DNA of 64,000 bases from an uncultured Bacteroides sp. (GCA_900766005.1 CAAFTU010000096.1:1-64000), one strand, 5' to 3'. Positions 9,350-17,486 are shown, counted from the first letter of the stretch. Program-made: numbers and translations. Notes: generated by a model from the sequence alone, not told the origin.

Positions 9350-10528
9350 ATGAAACCAATCATTACAGCCGCCCTCCTGCTTTTCATAGCAGGAGGTGTG
9401 CAGGCTCAAAACAGCATAGAGCAAGTGTTGCAGCACATTGAAACAAACAACAAAGAGCTGCAAGCCAACTCACAACTCATCACATCGCAGAAGTTGGAGG
9501 CAAAAACCGACAACAACCTGCCCAACCCGAATGTGTCGTATGCACACCTGTGGAGTGCCGATGACAAAAGCCGCACGGTAGGCGAACTGGTGGTGTCGCA
9601 AAGTTTCGACTTCCCCAGCCTGTATTTCACGCGCAACAAACTGAACCGGCTGAAAGCGAATACGTTCGACAGTCAGGCGGCGCTCTTCCGTCAGGAAAAA
9701 CTGTTGCAAGCCAAAGAACTGTGTCTGGACATCATCATGCTCCGTCAGCAGAAAAGTATCCTCGAAGAACGGCTGCGCAACGCCAAGGAACTGGCAGACA
9801 TGTATGCCAAACGCTTGAAGACGGGAGATGCCAATGCGCTCGAAACCAACAAAATCAACCTGGAACTGCTGAATGTCAAGACCGAAGCATCACTCAATGA
9901 AACGACCCTGCGCAATAAATTGCAGGAATTGCAGGTGCTCAACGGCAATGTTCCGGTGATTTTCGAAGAAAACCAATATCCTTCACAGCCTTTCCCGGCC
10001 GACTATCAGACCCTGAAATCGGAAGTGATAGCAAGCAGCCGCACATTGGAAGCGCTGAATAACGAAGGAATGGCCGCACGCAAAGAAATCACACTGAACA
10101 AGTCGAAATGGCTTCCTTCACTGGAACTGGGCTACAAACGCAACACGGAATCGGGTGCTCCGCTCAACGGAATGGTGGTGGGCGTTTCCTTCCCTATCTT
10201 TGAAAACCGCAACAAGGTGAAAATAGCCAAAGCACAGGCGCTCAACATCGAGCTGCAGAAAAGCAATGCCCTGCTGCAGGTAGAATCGGAATTCGACCAG
10301 CTGTATGAAGAAGCCAAAACCTTGCATGCATCCATGGAAGAATATAGCCGCACCTTTCAGTCACAGCAAGACCTTACTTTGCTAAAGCAGGCACTGACCG
10401 GAGGAGAAATCAGCATGATAGAGTATTTCGTTGAGGTATCTGTGATTTATCAAAGCCATCTCAACTATCTTCAGTTGGAAAACCAGTACCAAAAGGCCAT
10501 GGCCAAGATTTACAAGAATCAACTGTAA
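9350..10528 (+). CDS. TolC-family outer-membrane efflux channel (CusC/CzcC type)
   Basis: A 392-residue protein with a cleavable signal peptide (hydrophobic to about residue 17, ending in GVQAQ). It has the long alpha-helical coiled-coil repeats of OEP/TolC proteins. Helical pairs occur near 60-200 and 265-385, with internal duplication of the family. It is somewhat shorter than E. coli CusC, as many Bacteroidetes CzcC proteins are. It starts 19 bases after the RND pump and is followed by a terminator, so it closes the metal-efflux operon. Confidence 0.88.
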   Translation: MKPIITAALLLFIAGGVQAQNSIEQVLQHIETNNKELQANSQLITSQKLEAKTDNNLPNPNVSYAHLWSADDKSRTVGELVVSQSFDFPSLYFTRNKLNRLKANTFDSQAALFRQEKLLQAKELCLDIIMLRQQKSILEERLRNAKELADMYAKRLKTGDANALETNKINLELLNVKTEASLNETTLRNKLQELQVLNGNVPVIFEENQYPSQPFPADYQTLKSEVIASSRTLEALNNEGMAARKEITLNKSKWLPSLELGYKRNTESGAPLNGMVVGVSFPIFENRNKVKIAKAQALNIELQKSNALLQVESEFDQLYEEAKTLHASMEEYSRTFQSQQDLTLLKQALTGGEISMIEYFVEVSVIYQSHLNYLQLENQYQKAMAKIYKNQL

Positions 10529-10575
10529 ATAAGATAGCCGATTTGTAATACAAGAAGTTGCAAAACTTTTTTTCA

Positions 10576-10622
10576 AGAAAAAGACCCGTCGTAGTTATTT
10601 GCGAAAGTGGTCTTTTTCTATT
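10576..10622 (+). terminator. Terminator of the metal-efflux operon
   Basis: The stem AGAAAAAGACC (10576-10586) pairs perfectly with GGTCTTTTTCT (10609-10619). A and T tracts flank both sides, so it could work in either direction. Confidence 0.85.
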
Positions 10623-10928
10623 TCTTGCTTAAAAGAATGGAACTGTTGTAAGCAATGCTATTATAGTTCTTTAATCTTTTTCTATGCATGTACTAATAGA
10701 AGGGAAGTTTTTAAAATATAGAATTTTAATAGTGTCTCCTATATGATATGTCGTATCTTCTTCGTGAACATTAGAAATAGATTCATATGTTTATAATTTT
10801 TCGGTAAAAATTTACCGAAGTATTGTTGTCTAATAAATTTTCTTATTGCGACAGAGGTTCTCCAACTGTCATCTTTCAAACCAAATATATTTTGTTTATT
10901 CTAAAATGGGTTAGCACATCCATACTCT
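10623..10928. other. AT-rich gene-free stretch with a 20-bp palindrome
   Basis: No supportable reading frame. The only clear structure is the perfect palindrome TTCGGTAAA-AA-TTTACCGAA at 10800-10819. It has no T tract, so a binding site is at least as likely as a terminator. Base composition is visibly more AT-rich than in the efflux operon to the left. Confidence 0.5.
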
Positions 10929-12173
10929 CTAAAATTCAGGAATGGGTACTACATCTATCTTATAACCATCTTTTTCAATCGTACGCTTATCATTATTAGT
11001 GACGATTACAAGGTTGTCGCATTTTAATTCTCCAGCACATTCAACTATACTATCCACTTCACGCTTCTCTGTTTTTGGATTGCTCATATCATAGCAGACT
11101 TGTACTAGGCGTTCTATCTTTGTTCCTTTACGAAGAACAAAATCAACTTCCTTATCGTTTCGTGAACGATAATAGAACATGGTCTTTTCTACATCGTAGC
11201 CTCGACGTACAAGTTCAATGAACACTTGATTTTCTAGTAAACGTCCTAAGTTGTCACTCAAAGAGAATGCTTTGGATGCAACAAATCCATTGTCAACTAC
11301 ATACACTTTTCTTGGTGCTTTCTTCATCAACTTGAGTTTATTGTTGTAGCGTGATAAATAGTAGAAAAGGTATGGCTCATGCAAGTAATCCATATACTTT
11401 TTGGTCGTATTGACACTGGAGAAACCAAGTTCCGTAGTTAAATCATTTGCACTAACAGGATTGCAGAAGTTAGACACAAGATACATGGCCAAATTATTCA
11501 AATCGTTCACATTGCGGACATTATGTCGTTTGGCCACATCTTTCCAAATAATAGAATCAAACAAGGTATCAAGATAACTACGAGTCAATTGACGTGAAGC
11601 TACCACTTCCGGGTAACCGCCATTTCTAAGATAATCATCTGTCAATACGAATGAATTCGTTATATCTTCCGGCTTCAGCATGTAAAGGTCCAATTTGTTC
11701 CAGTCGAAAAACTCCTCAAGACTAAATGGCAACATTTCCACTTGAAGATATTTTCCAGTTAGAACTGTAGCCATTTCACTGCTTAGCATTCTTGCATTAC
11801 TACCAGTTATTACAAGATTCTTTCCCAATCTATAGAGTTCACTAACCCACAGGTCCCACCCATCCAGATTCTGTACTTCATCTAACAAAATATATTCATA
11901 ACCAGGATAGACATCATCCAGCATTCGCATAACGAGGTTGGCATCCCATGCCTCCAACAACGAGTAATTATCAAAATTCAAGTAGGCAAAATTCTTATCT
12001 CTAAGCATCAATAATGCTTGAGTAGATTTACCAACTCGTCTAGGACCTGTTATTAGCTTTATCAGACTACTGTTCAACAACAAGTCTGTATCTTGGTTGC
12101 TTCTACGTATTAAATAAGGGCGTGACATCAGTTCATCACGTTCTTTACGCTGATTTAGAATGATTGTTTTCAT
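10929..12173 (-). CDS. AAA_14/DUF4143 ATPase
   Basis: A 414-residue cytoplasmic protein of the AAA_14 + DUF4143 type. Walker A TGPRRVGKST is at 42-51 and Walker B YILLDEVQNL at 94-103. The ITGSNA sensor motif and LPFSLEEFFDW fit the family. The C-terminal half carries the DUF4143 region with a nuclease-like ending: RSRNDKEVDFVLRKG, then LVQVCYDM. Such ATPases are very common in gut Bacteroidetes, often as stand-alone accessory genes, and their role is unknown. It stands alone in an AT-rich segment. The ATG at 12173 is chosen; Met16 would also be possible. Confidence 0.88.
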   Translation of the reverse strand: MKTIILNQRKERDELMSRPYLIRRSNQDTDLLLNSSLIKLITGPRRVGKSTQALLMLRDKNFAYLNFDNYSLLEAWDANLVMRMLDDVYPGYEYILLDEVQNLDGWDLWVSELYRLGKNLVITGSNARMLSSEMATVLTGKYLQVEMLPFSLEEFFDWNKLDLYMLKPEDITNSFVLTDDYLRNGGYPEVVASRQLTRSYLDTLFDSIIWKDVAKRHNVRNVNDLNNLAMYLVSNFCNPVSANDLTTELGFSSVNTTKKYMDYLHEPYLFYYLSRYNNKLKLMKKAPRKVYVVDNGFVASKAFSLSDNLGRLLENQVFIELVRRGYDVEKTMFYYRSRNDKEVDFVLRKGTKIERLVQVCYDMSNPKTEKREVDSIVECAGELKCDNLVIVTNNDKRTIEKDGYKIDVVPIPEF

Positions 12174-12431
12174 CTTATATCTTGTTATTCATATGCAATA
12201 CTACTAGTTTTTATTCAATTTACAAAGTATACTGCACAAAAAACATGCTATTTTATGCAATACAAAGTAATTATTACACAAAAACTAACTCTATAATATG
12301 AGAATTTACCTTTTTTAGAATAACAATACACCAATAACTACCCCAAAACAAATCTATATGAATTAAACATCAATAAAGATTAATTCGGGTAAAAAGAAAA
12401 CAAGTGTACCAGTCCAGTCTTTTTGTTATAT
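12174..12431. other. AT-rich intergenic stretch upstream of the DUF4143 gene
   Basis: No reading frame worth calling. It presumably holds the promoter of the minus-strand ATPase gene, but I see no exact TAnnTTTG box on that strand. It is bounded on the right by the 17-bp inverted repeat. Confidence 0.4.
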
Positions 12432-12475
12432 ACTAAAGTTTTCCACCCCCAATAAAGAGGGTGGGAAACTTTAGT
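12432..12475. repeat. 17-bp near-perfect inverted repeat
   Basis: Arm 12432-12448 (ACTAAAGTTTTCCACCC) matches the reverse complement of 12459-12475 at 16 of 17 positions, with a 10-base spacer. No T tract follows on either strand, so it is not a typical terminator. It could be abutted ends of an excised element or a recombination or binding site. Confidence 0.75.
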
Positions 12476-12967
12476 GATTTATATTATGACTTCCATTGGA
12501 TTTTGGAAATAGATATTATTATCTTTCATGAAAGTCTTTCCGGATTATCAGAGCAAGAACTAAAAACCTATCTGCAAATAGTTTTTATAGCGTTGGATGT
12601 ATGGAGCGATGAAAAAGTGCATCGAATTTCTTTTGTCTTCTCTTGTCAAGATGAAGATAAAATACTACGCATCATTTTTGACAATACTTCGGCAACTTTT
12701 AAACTATAGGAGAAAATAAGAGCAAGAGCTGGAGTAAAGATACAAGGAAATATTCCTGATGAAAAACATCATTTTCCTACAACATAATCTAACTTTTAAT
12801 TGGATTATAAATCAAAATTAGATGCATCAATTTCAGCAGAAGATTTCCAGTCTATGAACAGGGACATTCAGTAAATAGAAGCATTGTCTACCCCAACTTC
12901 AACATTTTCCGAGCAAACCATCACTGAAAATCAGTATCTTGTTTTTTTTATCATCAGAAATGCATAA
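12461..12967 (+). pseudogene. Decayed reading frame, unknown family
   Basis: The frame opening with GTG at 12461 codes 82 residues to a TAG at 12707. The same frame then continues with protein-like composition past stops at 12785, 12797 and 12872 to a TAA at 12965, without any frameshift. The last part (12800-12967) reads like normal charged protein. The putative GTG lies inside the inverted repeat, so the true 5' end is probably lost. I do not recognise a family. The segment up to 12709 could instead be a short intact gene. Confidence 0.35.
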
Positions 12968-13193
12968 TTTGATTATAAGTAAATTATGTGATTTTAGATA
13001 GGAAAATTTGCTAAATTTTTCCTTGATGCGTTGAACTTGAGTTAATCCCTTAAACTATGGGAATAAATAAATTAATTTCTTCTATTGAGCCCAACAAAGT
13101 AAACCTTACCTCTTTATTATCTTTTTTTATAACAATGAATATTGCTAAAAAGAAAAAAATACTATTTCTGTGATAAACTAAAAGTATACAGCT

Positions 13194-13478
13194 ATGAAAT
13201 CGAAAACACTGCACCTACTCATTCTGATTTTTTCGGCCGTCTATACAATAAGCTGCCATGATGACGACCCGGCTCCACTCCGTTTTTATGATAATTATTA
13301 CGAAGTTCCAATGGGTGGAAAACGACATTTGGGCATAGAAAGCGGAAACGGAAATTATTCAGTGGAAATAGCAGACACCCGCATCGCAACAGCGGGAGTT
13401 GAATATGGATGGACGGGAGTTCCCAACGGTTGCACCCGGCTCTGGCAAGAAGATGGGGTTCACATTCAATGGTGGTGA
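13194..13478 (+). CDS. Short putative lipoprotein, probably truncated
   Basis: The 94-residue frame begins with a clear SPII signal: a charged start, a hydrophobic core and Cys at residue 21 in the lipobox TISC, followed by HDDDPAP. The mature part (RFYDNYYEVPMGGKRHLGIESG) looks like the start of small beta-rich Bacteroides surface lipoproteins that keep a Bacterial-Ig-like or BACON-like fold for another 40-60 residues. Here the sequence turns Trp-rich and stops abruptly after IATAGVEYG, as expected after a frameshift or deletion. It may be an expressed stub or a pseudogene. Neighbouring sequence is AT-rich and contains other decayed material. Confidence 0.5.
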   Translation: MKSKTLHLLILIFSAVYTISCHDDDPAPLRFYDNYYEVPMGGKRHLGIESGNGNYSVEIADTRIATAGVEYGWTGVPNGCTRLWQEDGVHIQWW

Positions 13479-13504
13479 GATGCCCTTTGGAATTTTGGGC
13501 AATT

Positions 13505-13640
13505 GATATTTCACGTTTCACACGTTTCACTGCAAACAGCTGATACTGTAGAAGTTGAAACAGTGAAACATCCTTTATGAAAGGAGAAAAAAGAGTAAAA
13601 AAGGAAGAGTGAAAGGTGTAAAATCGTACACCTTTCACAC
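13505..13640. repeat. Cluster of TTTCAC/GTGAAA inverted repeats
   Basis: TTTCAC or its complement recurs at least six times. The 12-bp arm GTGAAAGGTGTA (13609-13620) pairs perfectly with TACACCTTTCAC (13627-13638) around six bases. GTTTCACTG (13524-13532) is perfectly complementary to CAGTGAAAC (13561-13569). No gene occupies this stretch. Confidence 0.75.
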
Positions 13641-13717
13641 GATGGACAATATTGCACACTCTTTTGGCTAAGTTTTTGTTTTGAATCATGCCTATTATTT
13701 CAGTACAATTCGGGTGC

Positions 13718-13828
13718 AAACCTATAGGTTTTCACCTCATAAACCTATGCTTTTTGCCTCATAAACCTATGCTTTTCACACCCTAAAGTGGCGCTTTTTC
13801 ACCCCTAAAGTGCCACTTTCTGCCCCCT
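13718..13828. repeat. 22-bp tandem (iteron-like) array, five units
   Basis: Five consecutive units begin at 13718 (23 bp), 13741, 13763, 13785 and 13807 (22 bp each). All start with AAA and have a C/T-rich end. Units 1-3 share AAACCTAT; units 4-5 share AAAGTG. The period of 22 bp is about two helical turns. The array ends exactly at the stop codon of the antiporter gene (13827-13829). Confidence 0.8.
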
Positions 13829-15278
13829 AACCTTCTTTATCGGTCTTCACGATACGATAACCGATGGCGGCTACCAGAACAGACATCAACGGACTGACCA
13901 GATTGAAAATGCAATAAGGCAAATACGTCACAGTAGCTACCCCCAACACCGTGGACTGTGTCATACCACAGGAATTCCAGGGTATCAGCACAGAGGTGAC
14001 AGTGGCCGAATCCTCCACACTTCTGCCCAAGAGCCTGCGCTGCAAACCACGCTCGTCATACAGATGGTGGAATAACTTGCCGGTAAGAATGATGGAAATA
14101 TACTGGTCGCCCGTGGCCAAATTAAAGAAAATACCGGAACACACCGTAGAGCCCACCACACTGACCGTGCGCCGGGCCATGCGGATAAACACCTGCGAAA
14201 TGGCACCCAACATGCCGCTACCATACATCACCCCGCCAAAACACATGGCGCAGATGATCAGCCAGATAGTGGGCAACATTCCTCCCATGCCTCGCGTGGC
14301 CACCAGATTATTCAACAGTTCATTGCCGGTATCGACAGACGTATGCGTGGTGACGGCCACAATGATGGCTTTCAACGACAGCATTCCTGTGAGAGCATCG
14401 GTTCCCACAATCTGTTTCAAGATTTCGGGCTGTGCCACAGCCATGGTGATGGCCGCCATCAAGGCCGAAGTGAACAGCGTGACAATGGCTGGCAGGCGAC
14501 GGGCGATCAACAGTTCGGTGATCAGCGGAACGAGCAACAGCCAGGGAGAAATGTGATAGGTATCCTGCAAGGCTTGCTCAATGGCCAAGGTGCCGGATTC
14601 TGAGGTGTGAGAAGAGAAAAAGCCGGCTATACAGAACGTAACCAGCGCTATCAGCAACGAAGGAATGGTGGTGAAAAGCATGTATTTAATATGGGTGAAC
14701 AGAGGCACCTCGGCCGTAGAAGAAGCCAGCACAGTGGTGTCGCTCATCAGGGAAATTTTATCACCGAAATAAGCACCGGAGATAATGGCGCCGGCTATCC
14801 AGCCATCTTCAAAACCCAAAGCCCGACCGATGCCCATCAAGGCAATGCCGATGGTGGCTATGGTAGTCCACGATGACCCGGTGAGCAGAGAAATGCCCGC
14901 CGAAATAATACAGGAAGCAGGCAGAAAGATGGAAGGATGAAGAAGCTTCATGCCGTAGTAGATCAACGTAGGGATAATACCGCTGGCCATCCAGGTACCC
15001 GCAATGGCACCAATGAGCAACAGAATGATTAAAGCCGGGGTGGCACTGCGCATATTGGTAACAATGGCATCTTCGAGCACTTGCCATTTGCAACGATACA
15101 GGCAGATAGACAGCGCCGTGCAGACTGCAGAGGCCGACAACAAAGACAACTGACTTCCACCAGCGATGGCATCACTGCCAAACAATTGGATAGTCAACGC
15201 TAAAAACAATACCAATAAGGCCAACGGGATAAGGGAGACAACGACTGACGGTCGCTTCACTAGAGATTCTTTACTCAT
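13827..15278 (-). CDS. nhaC: Na+/H+ antiporter NhaC family
   Basis: A 483-residue inner-membrane protein with about eleven hydrophobic segments. It fits the NhaC family of sodium/proton (or related organic-ion) antiporters. Family features include SGAYFGDKISLMSDTTVLAS in the first half and LPTIWLIICAMCFGGVMYGS in the second, both lining the transport path. Length is normal. It has its own promoter box at 15447-15454, giving a leader of roughly 160 bases, and no clear terminator. Its stop codon abuts the 22-bp repeat array. Some NhaC homologues exchange malate/lactate instead of Na+; substrate is not decided by sequence. Confidence 0.9.
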   Translation of the reverse strand: MSKESLVKRPSVVVSLIPLALLVLFLALTIQLFGSDAIAGGSQLSLLSASAVCTALSICLYRCKWQVLEDAIVTNMRSATPALIILLLIGAIAGTWMASGIIPTLIYYGMKLLHPSIFLPASCIISAGISLLTGSSWTTIATIGIALMGIGRALGFEDGWIAGAIISGAYFGDKISLMSDTTVLASSTAEVPLFTHIKYMLFTTIPSLLIALVTFCIAGFFSSHTSESGTLAIEQALQDTYHISPWLLLVPLITELLIARRLPAIVTLFTSALMAAITMAVAQPEILKQIVGTDALTGMLSLKAIIVAVTTHTSVDTGNELLNNLVATRGMGGMLPTIWLIICAMCFGGVMYGSGMLGAISQVFIRMARRTVSVVGSTVCSGIFFNLATGDQYISIILTGKLFHHLYDERGLQRRLLGRSVEDSATVTSVLIPWNSCGMTQSTVLGVATVTYLPYCIFNLVSPLMSVLVAAIGYRIVKTDKEG

Positions 15279-15446
15279 AAAATATAAAGCAAGGGTAAAA
15301 CAATAACTTCCACAATTTTCAAACTTCCTACATTTGATTCGAACTACTTATCTACTTATCTCCTGAATAAACAATCACTCTGTTTGCAGAAAAACAACAC
15401 TCAGCAAGAGCAGGAAGTATATACATACAGCTTGTAAATTGCGCTG

Positions 15447-15454
15447 CAAAGATA
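15447..15454 (-). promoter_or_regulatory. -7 box for the NhaC gene
   Basis: On the minus strand this reads TATCTTTG, an exact TAnnTTTG match, about 170 bases ahead of the antiporter start codon. Confidence 0.55.
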
Positions 15455-15537
15455 GTAAAACAGGTCAAAACTGCATAAACTTTACGTTAAAAGTGTATTA
15501 ATTTTAGCTTTACTGTATACTTATACATTTTTCATTT

Positions 15538-15573
15538 AAAAAAAACCTTGCTGCAATAATATACGCAGCAAGG
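15538..15573 (-). terminator. Terminator of the 30-codon transcription unit
   Basis: On the minus strand CCTTGCTGC pairs perfectly over nine bp with GCAGCAAGG (plus 15565-15573 and 15546-15554) and runs into eight T. A second hairpin at 15586-15610 (11-bp arms, one mismatch, then TTTT) lies just ahead of it. Confidence 0.85.
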
Positions 15574-15642
15574 CCAAATTCTTTTAAAAGGGGGCAAGAT
15601 GCCCTCTTTTCACTCTGTTAGTGTACTTCTCTCTTTTTTTAA

Positions 15643-15735
15643 TCATTCATTGATGCAGTAACCCCGTGCAATCATTTCGTTGCGACCGATTTCACTGAGC
15701 ACTCTCTTAAAGAATGAACACATTTTCTTTGCCAT
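15643..15735 (-). CDS. Small ORF, 30 residues, own promoter and terminator
   Basis: The frame runs from ATG (15735) to TGA (15643) and codes a 30-residue basic peptide beginning MAKKMCSFFKRVLSEIG and ending IARGYCINE. It has two Cys and an amphipathic N-terminal half. I do not recognise a family. Support comes from context: the frame sits between a minus-strand TAATTTTG box (15811-15818) and tandem hairpins ending in an intrinsic terminator (15538-15610), giving a transcript of about 265 bases with no other gene in it. It could equally be a small regulatory RNA with a chance ORF. Confidence 0.5.
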   Translation of the reverse strand: MAKKMCSFFKRVLSEIGRNEMIARGYCINE

Positions 15736-15810
15736 AATTCTTACTACCTTTAAAAAAAACGAATACCTATCTTCAAGTATTCCATTATCCTGTTTTTATG
15801 TTTTACAACA

Positions 15811-15818
15811 CAAAATTA
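15811..15818 (-). promoter_or_regulatory. -7 box ahead of the 30-codon ORF
   Basis: The minus strand reads TAATTTTG, matching TAnnTTTG. It lies about 75 bases before the ATG. The -33 element is not clear. Confidence 0.4.
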
Positions 15819-15938
15819 CATGCTTTGTTCGTTCGTTGTTCTCAAAAAAACAACTTTTTTATGTTATATAGCATATTTCTTGATTTATATCAATTTCGTA
15901 TTTGAAAGGAAGAGCACAAGGCAAAAATGCATACAAAT

Positions 15939-15973
15939 AAAAAGGGCGCGAGACCTGCATCCCGCACCCTTTT
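15939..15973 (-). terminator. Terminator of pepD
   Basis: GAAAAGGGTGCGGGA pairs with TCTCGCGCCCTTTTT on the minus strand, with few mismatches and a six-base loop. It lies 30 bases past the pepD stop. Confidence 0.8.
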
Positions 15974-16004
15974 CACATTTTGTTTTACCTGTCAGACGAC
16001 AGCC

Positions 16005-17462
16005 TTATTTTACCGGAGTCTGTTCCAATGTAGCCACAAGGAAATCATAGAATTTCTGCACGGTAGGAATCAGCGCACGTTCGTCGGGTGAGTGAGGAGA
16101 ACGCAAGGTAGGACCGAAGGAAATCATATCCAATCCCGGAATAATAGCACCGATAATGCCACATTCCAAACCTGCGTGAATCACTTTCACAGCCGGCTCA
16201 GTGCCAAACTGCTGCTTGTAAGATGCCTTCATGGCCTGCAGGATAGGAGAATTGACATTGGGTTGCCAGCCGGAATAACCGCCACTCATTTCCACCTTCA
16301 TACCTGCCATAGAGAAGCAAGATTCCAGGCTGGTTGTCAGGCATTCCTTCATGCTGTCGCTAGAGCTACGTGCCAGAATCTTGATTTCAGCCTTACCTCC
16401 GGCAATCTTGATGATAGCCAAGTTGGAAGAAGTTTCCACAGTATCAGGCACCGTCGGAATCATACGCATCACACCGTTCTGGCAAGCAAAGATGGCATCT
16501 ACCAGATTATCCTGAATTTCTTCGGGCACCAGACCGGCAGGAACATCCACCCGTTCTGCCTTGAAGCTGATAGGTGTTTCGATAGCCCCATATTCTTCAT
16601 TGAACAAATCTTCGCAATACTGCACCAAGCCCAACAGTTCTTCTTCATTTTCTGCAGGGATAGTCAGCACGGCATGTGCTTCACGCGGGATGGCATTGCG
16701 CATGTTGCCGCCTTCCCAGCTGGCCAGACGAGCTTCGTAGCTGGCAATGGCTTCACGCACAAAGCGAACCAGCAGCTTGTTGGCATTGGCACGGCCCTGA
16801 TTGATTTCCAACCCGGAGTGTCCACCGCGAAGACCTTTCAGCGTTACTTTCACTGCAACATCCCCCTCTTCGGGTTCCACTTCCTTATATTCCAACGTAG
16901 CATTGAAATCCATACCGCCGGCACAACCGATATACAGTTCCCCTTCATCTTCGGAATCGAGGTTCAAGAGAATTTCTCCGTTTACCGTGCCCGGTTTCAA
17001 GCCGAAAGCACCATACATACCGGTTTCCTCATCTTTGGTGATCAACGCTTCCAGCGGTCCGTGCTTCAAGTCGGTTGCTTCGAGCACAGCCATGATAGCT
17101 GCCACACCCAGACCGTTGTCGGCACCCAGCGTAGTACCTTTGGCTTTTACCCAATCACCGTCAACATAGGTTTCAATGGGATCTTTTTCAAAATCATGAA
17201 CCGTATCGTTGTTCTTCTGCGGAACCATATCCATGTGTGCCTGCAGAATCACTCCTTTTCTATTTTCCATACCCGGAGTAGCCGGTTTGCGAATGATTAC
17301 ATTTCCCACTTCATCAACAAACGACTCCAAACCTAATCCCTTGCCAAACTGAAGCAAGAATTCGGTCACTCTTTCCATGTGTCCCGACGGACGGGGAATC
17401 TGGGTCAACGAATAAAAATGTTTCCACACATTCTGTGGAGCTAAAGAAAGAATTGCACTCAT
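16005..17462 (-). CDS. pepD: Aminoacyl-histidine dipeptidase (PepD, M20 family)
   Basis: A 485-residue cytosolic di-zinc peptidase that cleaves Xaa-His dipeptides. Zinc and catalytic residues are readable: AHMDMVPQ (H76, D78), GADNGLG (D115 bridging), DEETGMYGAFG (E145 as general base, E146) and a late HAGLECG with the final His ligand. Length matches the family. The upstream flippase-like gene ends 24 bases before it, so the two are probably cotranscribed from the promoter at 18563. Its own terminator follows at 15939. Confidence 0.93.
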   Translation of the reverse strand: MSAILSLAPQNVWKHFYSLTQIPRPSGHMERVTEFLLQFGKGLGLESFVDEVGNVIIRKPATPGMENRKGVILQAHMDMVPQKNNDTVHDFEKDPIETYVDGDWVKAKGTTLGADNGLGVAAIMAVLEATDLKHGPLEALITKDEETGMYGAFGLKPGTVNGEILLNLDSEDEGELYIGCAGGMDFNATLEYKEVEPEEGDVAVKVTLKGLRGGHSGLEINQGRANANKLLVRFVREAIASYEARLASWEGGNMRNAIPREAHAVLTIPAENEEELLGLVQYCEDLFNEEYGAIETPISFKAERVDVPAGLVPEEIQDNLVDAIFACQNGVMRMIPTVPDTVETSSNLAIIKIAGGKAEIKILARSSSDSMKECLTTSLESCFSMAGMKVEMSGGYSGWQPNVNSPILQAMKASYKQQFGTEPAVKVIHAGLECGIIGAIIPGLDMISFGPTLRSPHSPDERALIPTVQKFYDFLVATLEQTPVK

Positions 17463-17486
17463 AACAAATCTATTTTGATTAGAAAC

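Noticed and set aside
13505..13570. parS site for the ParAB system
   Set aside because: TTTCACGTTTCAC-like strings recall parS but no 16-bp palindrome of the TGTTNCACGTGNAACA type is present.
13718..13828. CRISPR array
   Set aside because: Units are contiguous 22-bp repeats without spacers, and no cas gene is present.
15680..15871. 63-codon plus-strand frame in the pepD-nhaC gap
   Set aside because: It runs antisense to the better supported 30-codon unit and has low-complexity composition.
16092..17336. Long plus-strand open frame (414 codons) opposite pepD
   Set aside because: It is antisense to a gene with intact catalytic motifs, has His/Gln/Phe-rich composition typical of reverse-strand shadows, and lacks a start context or domain.
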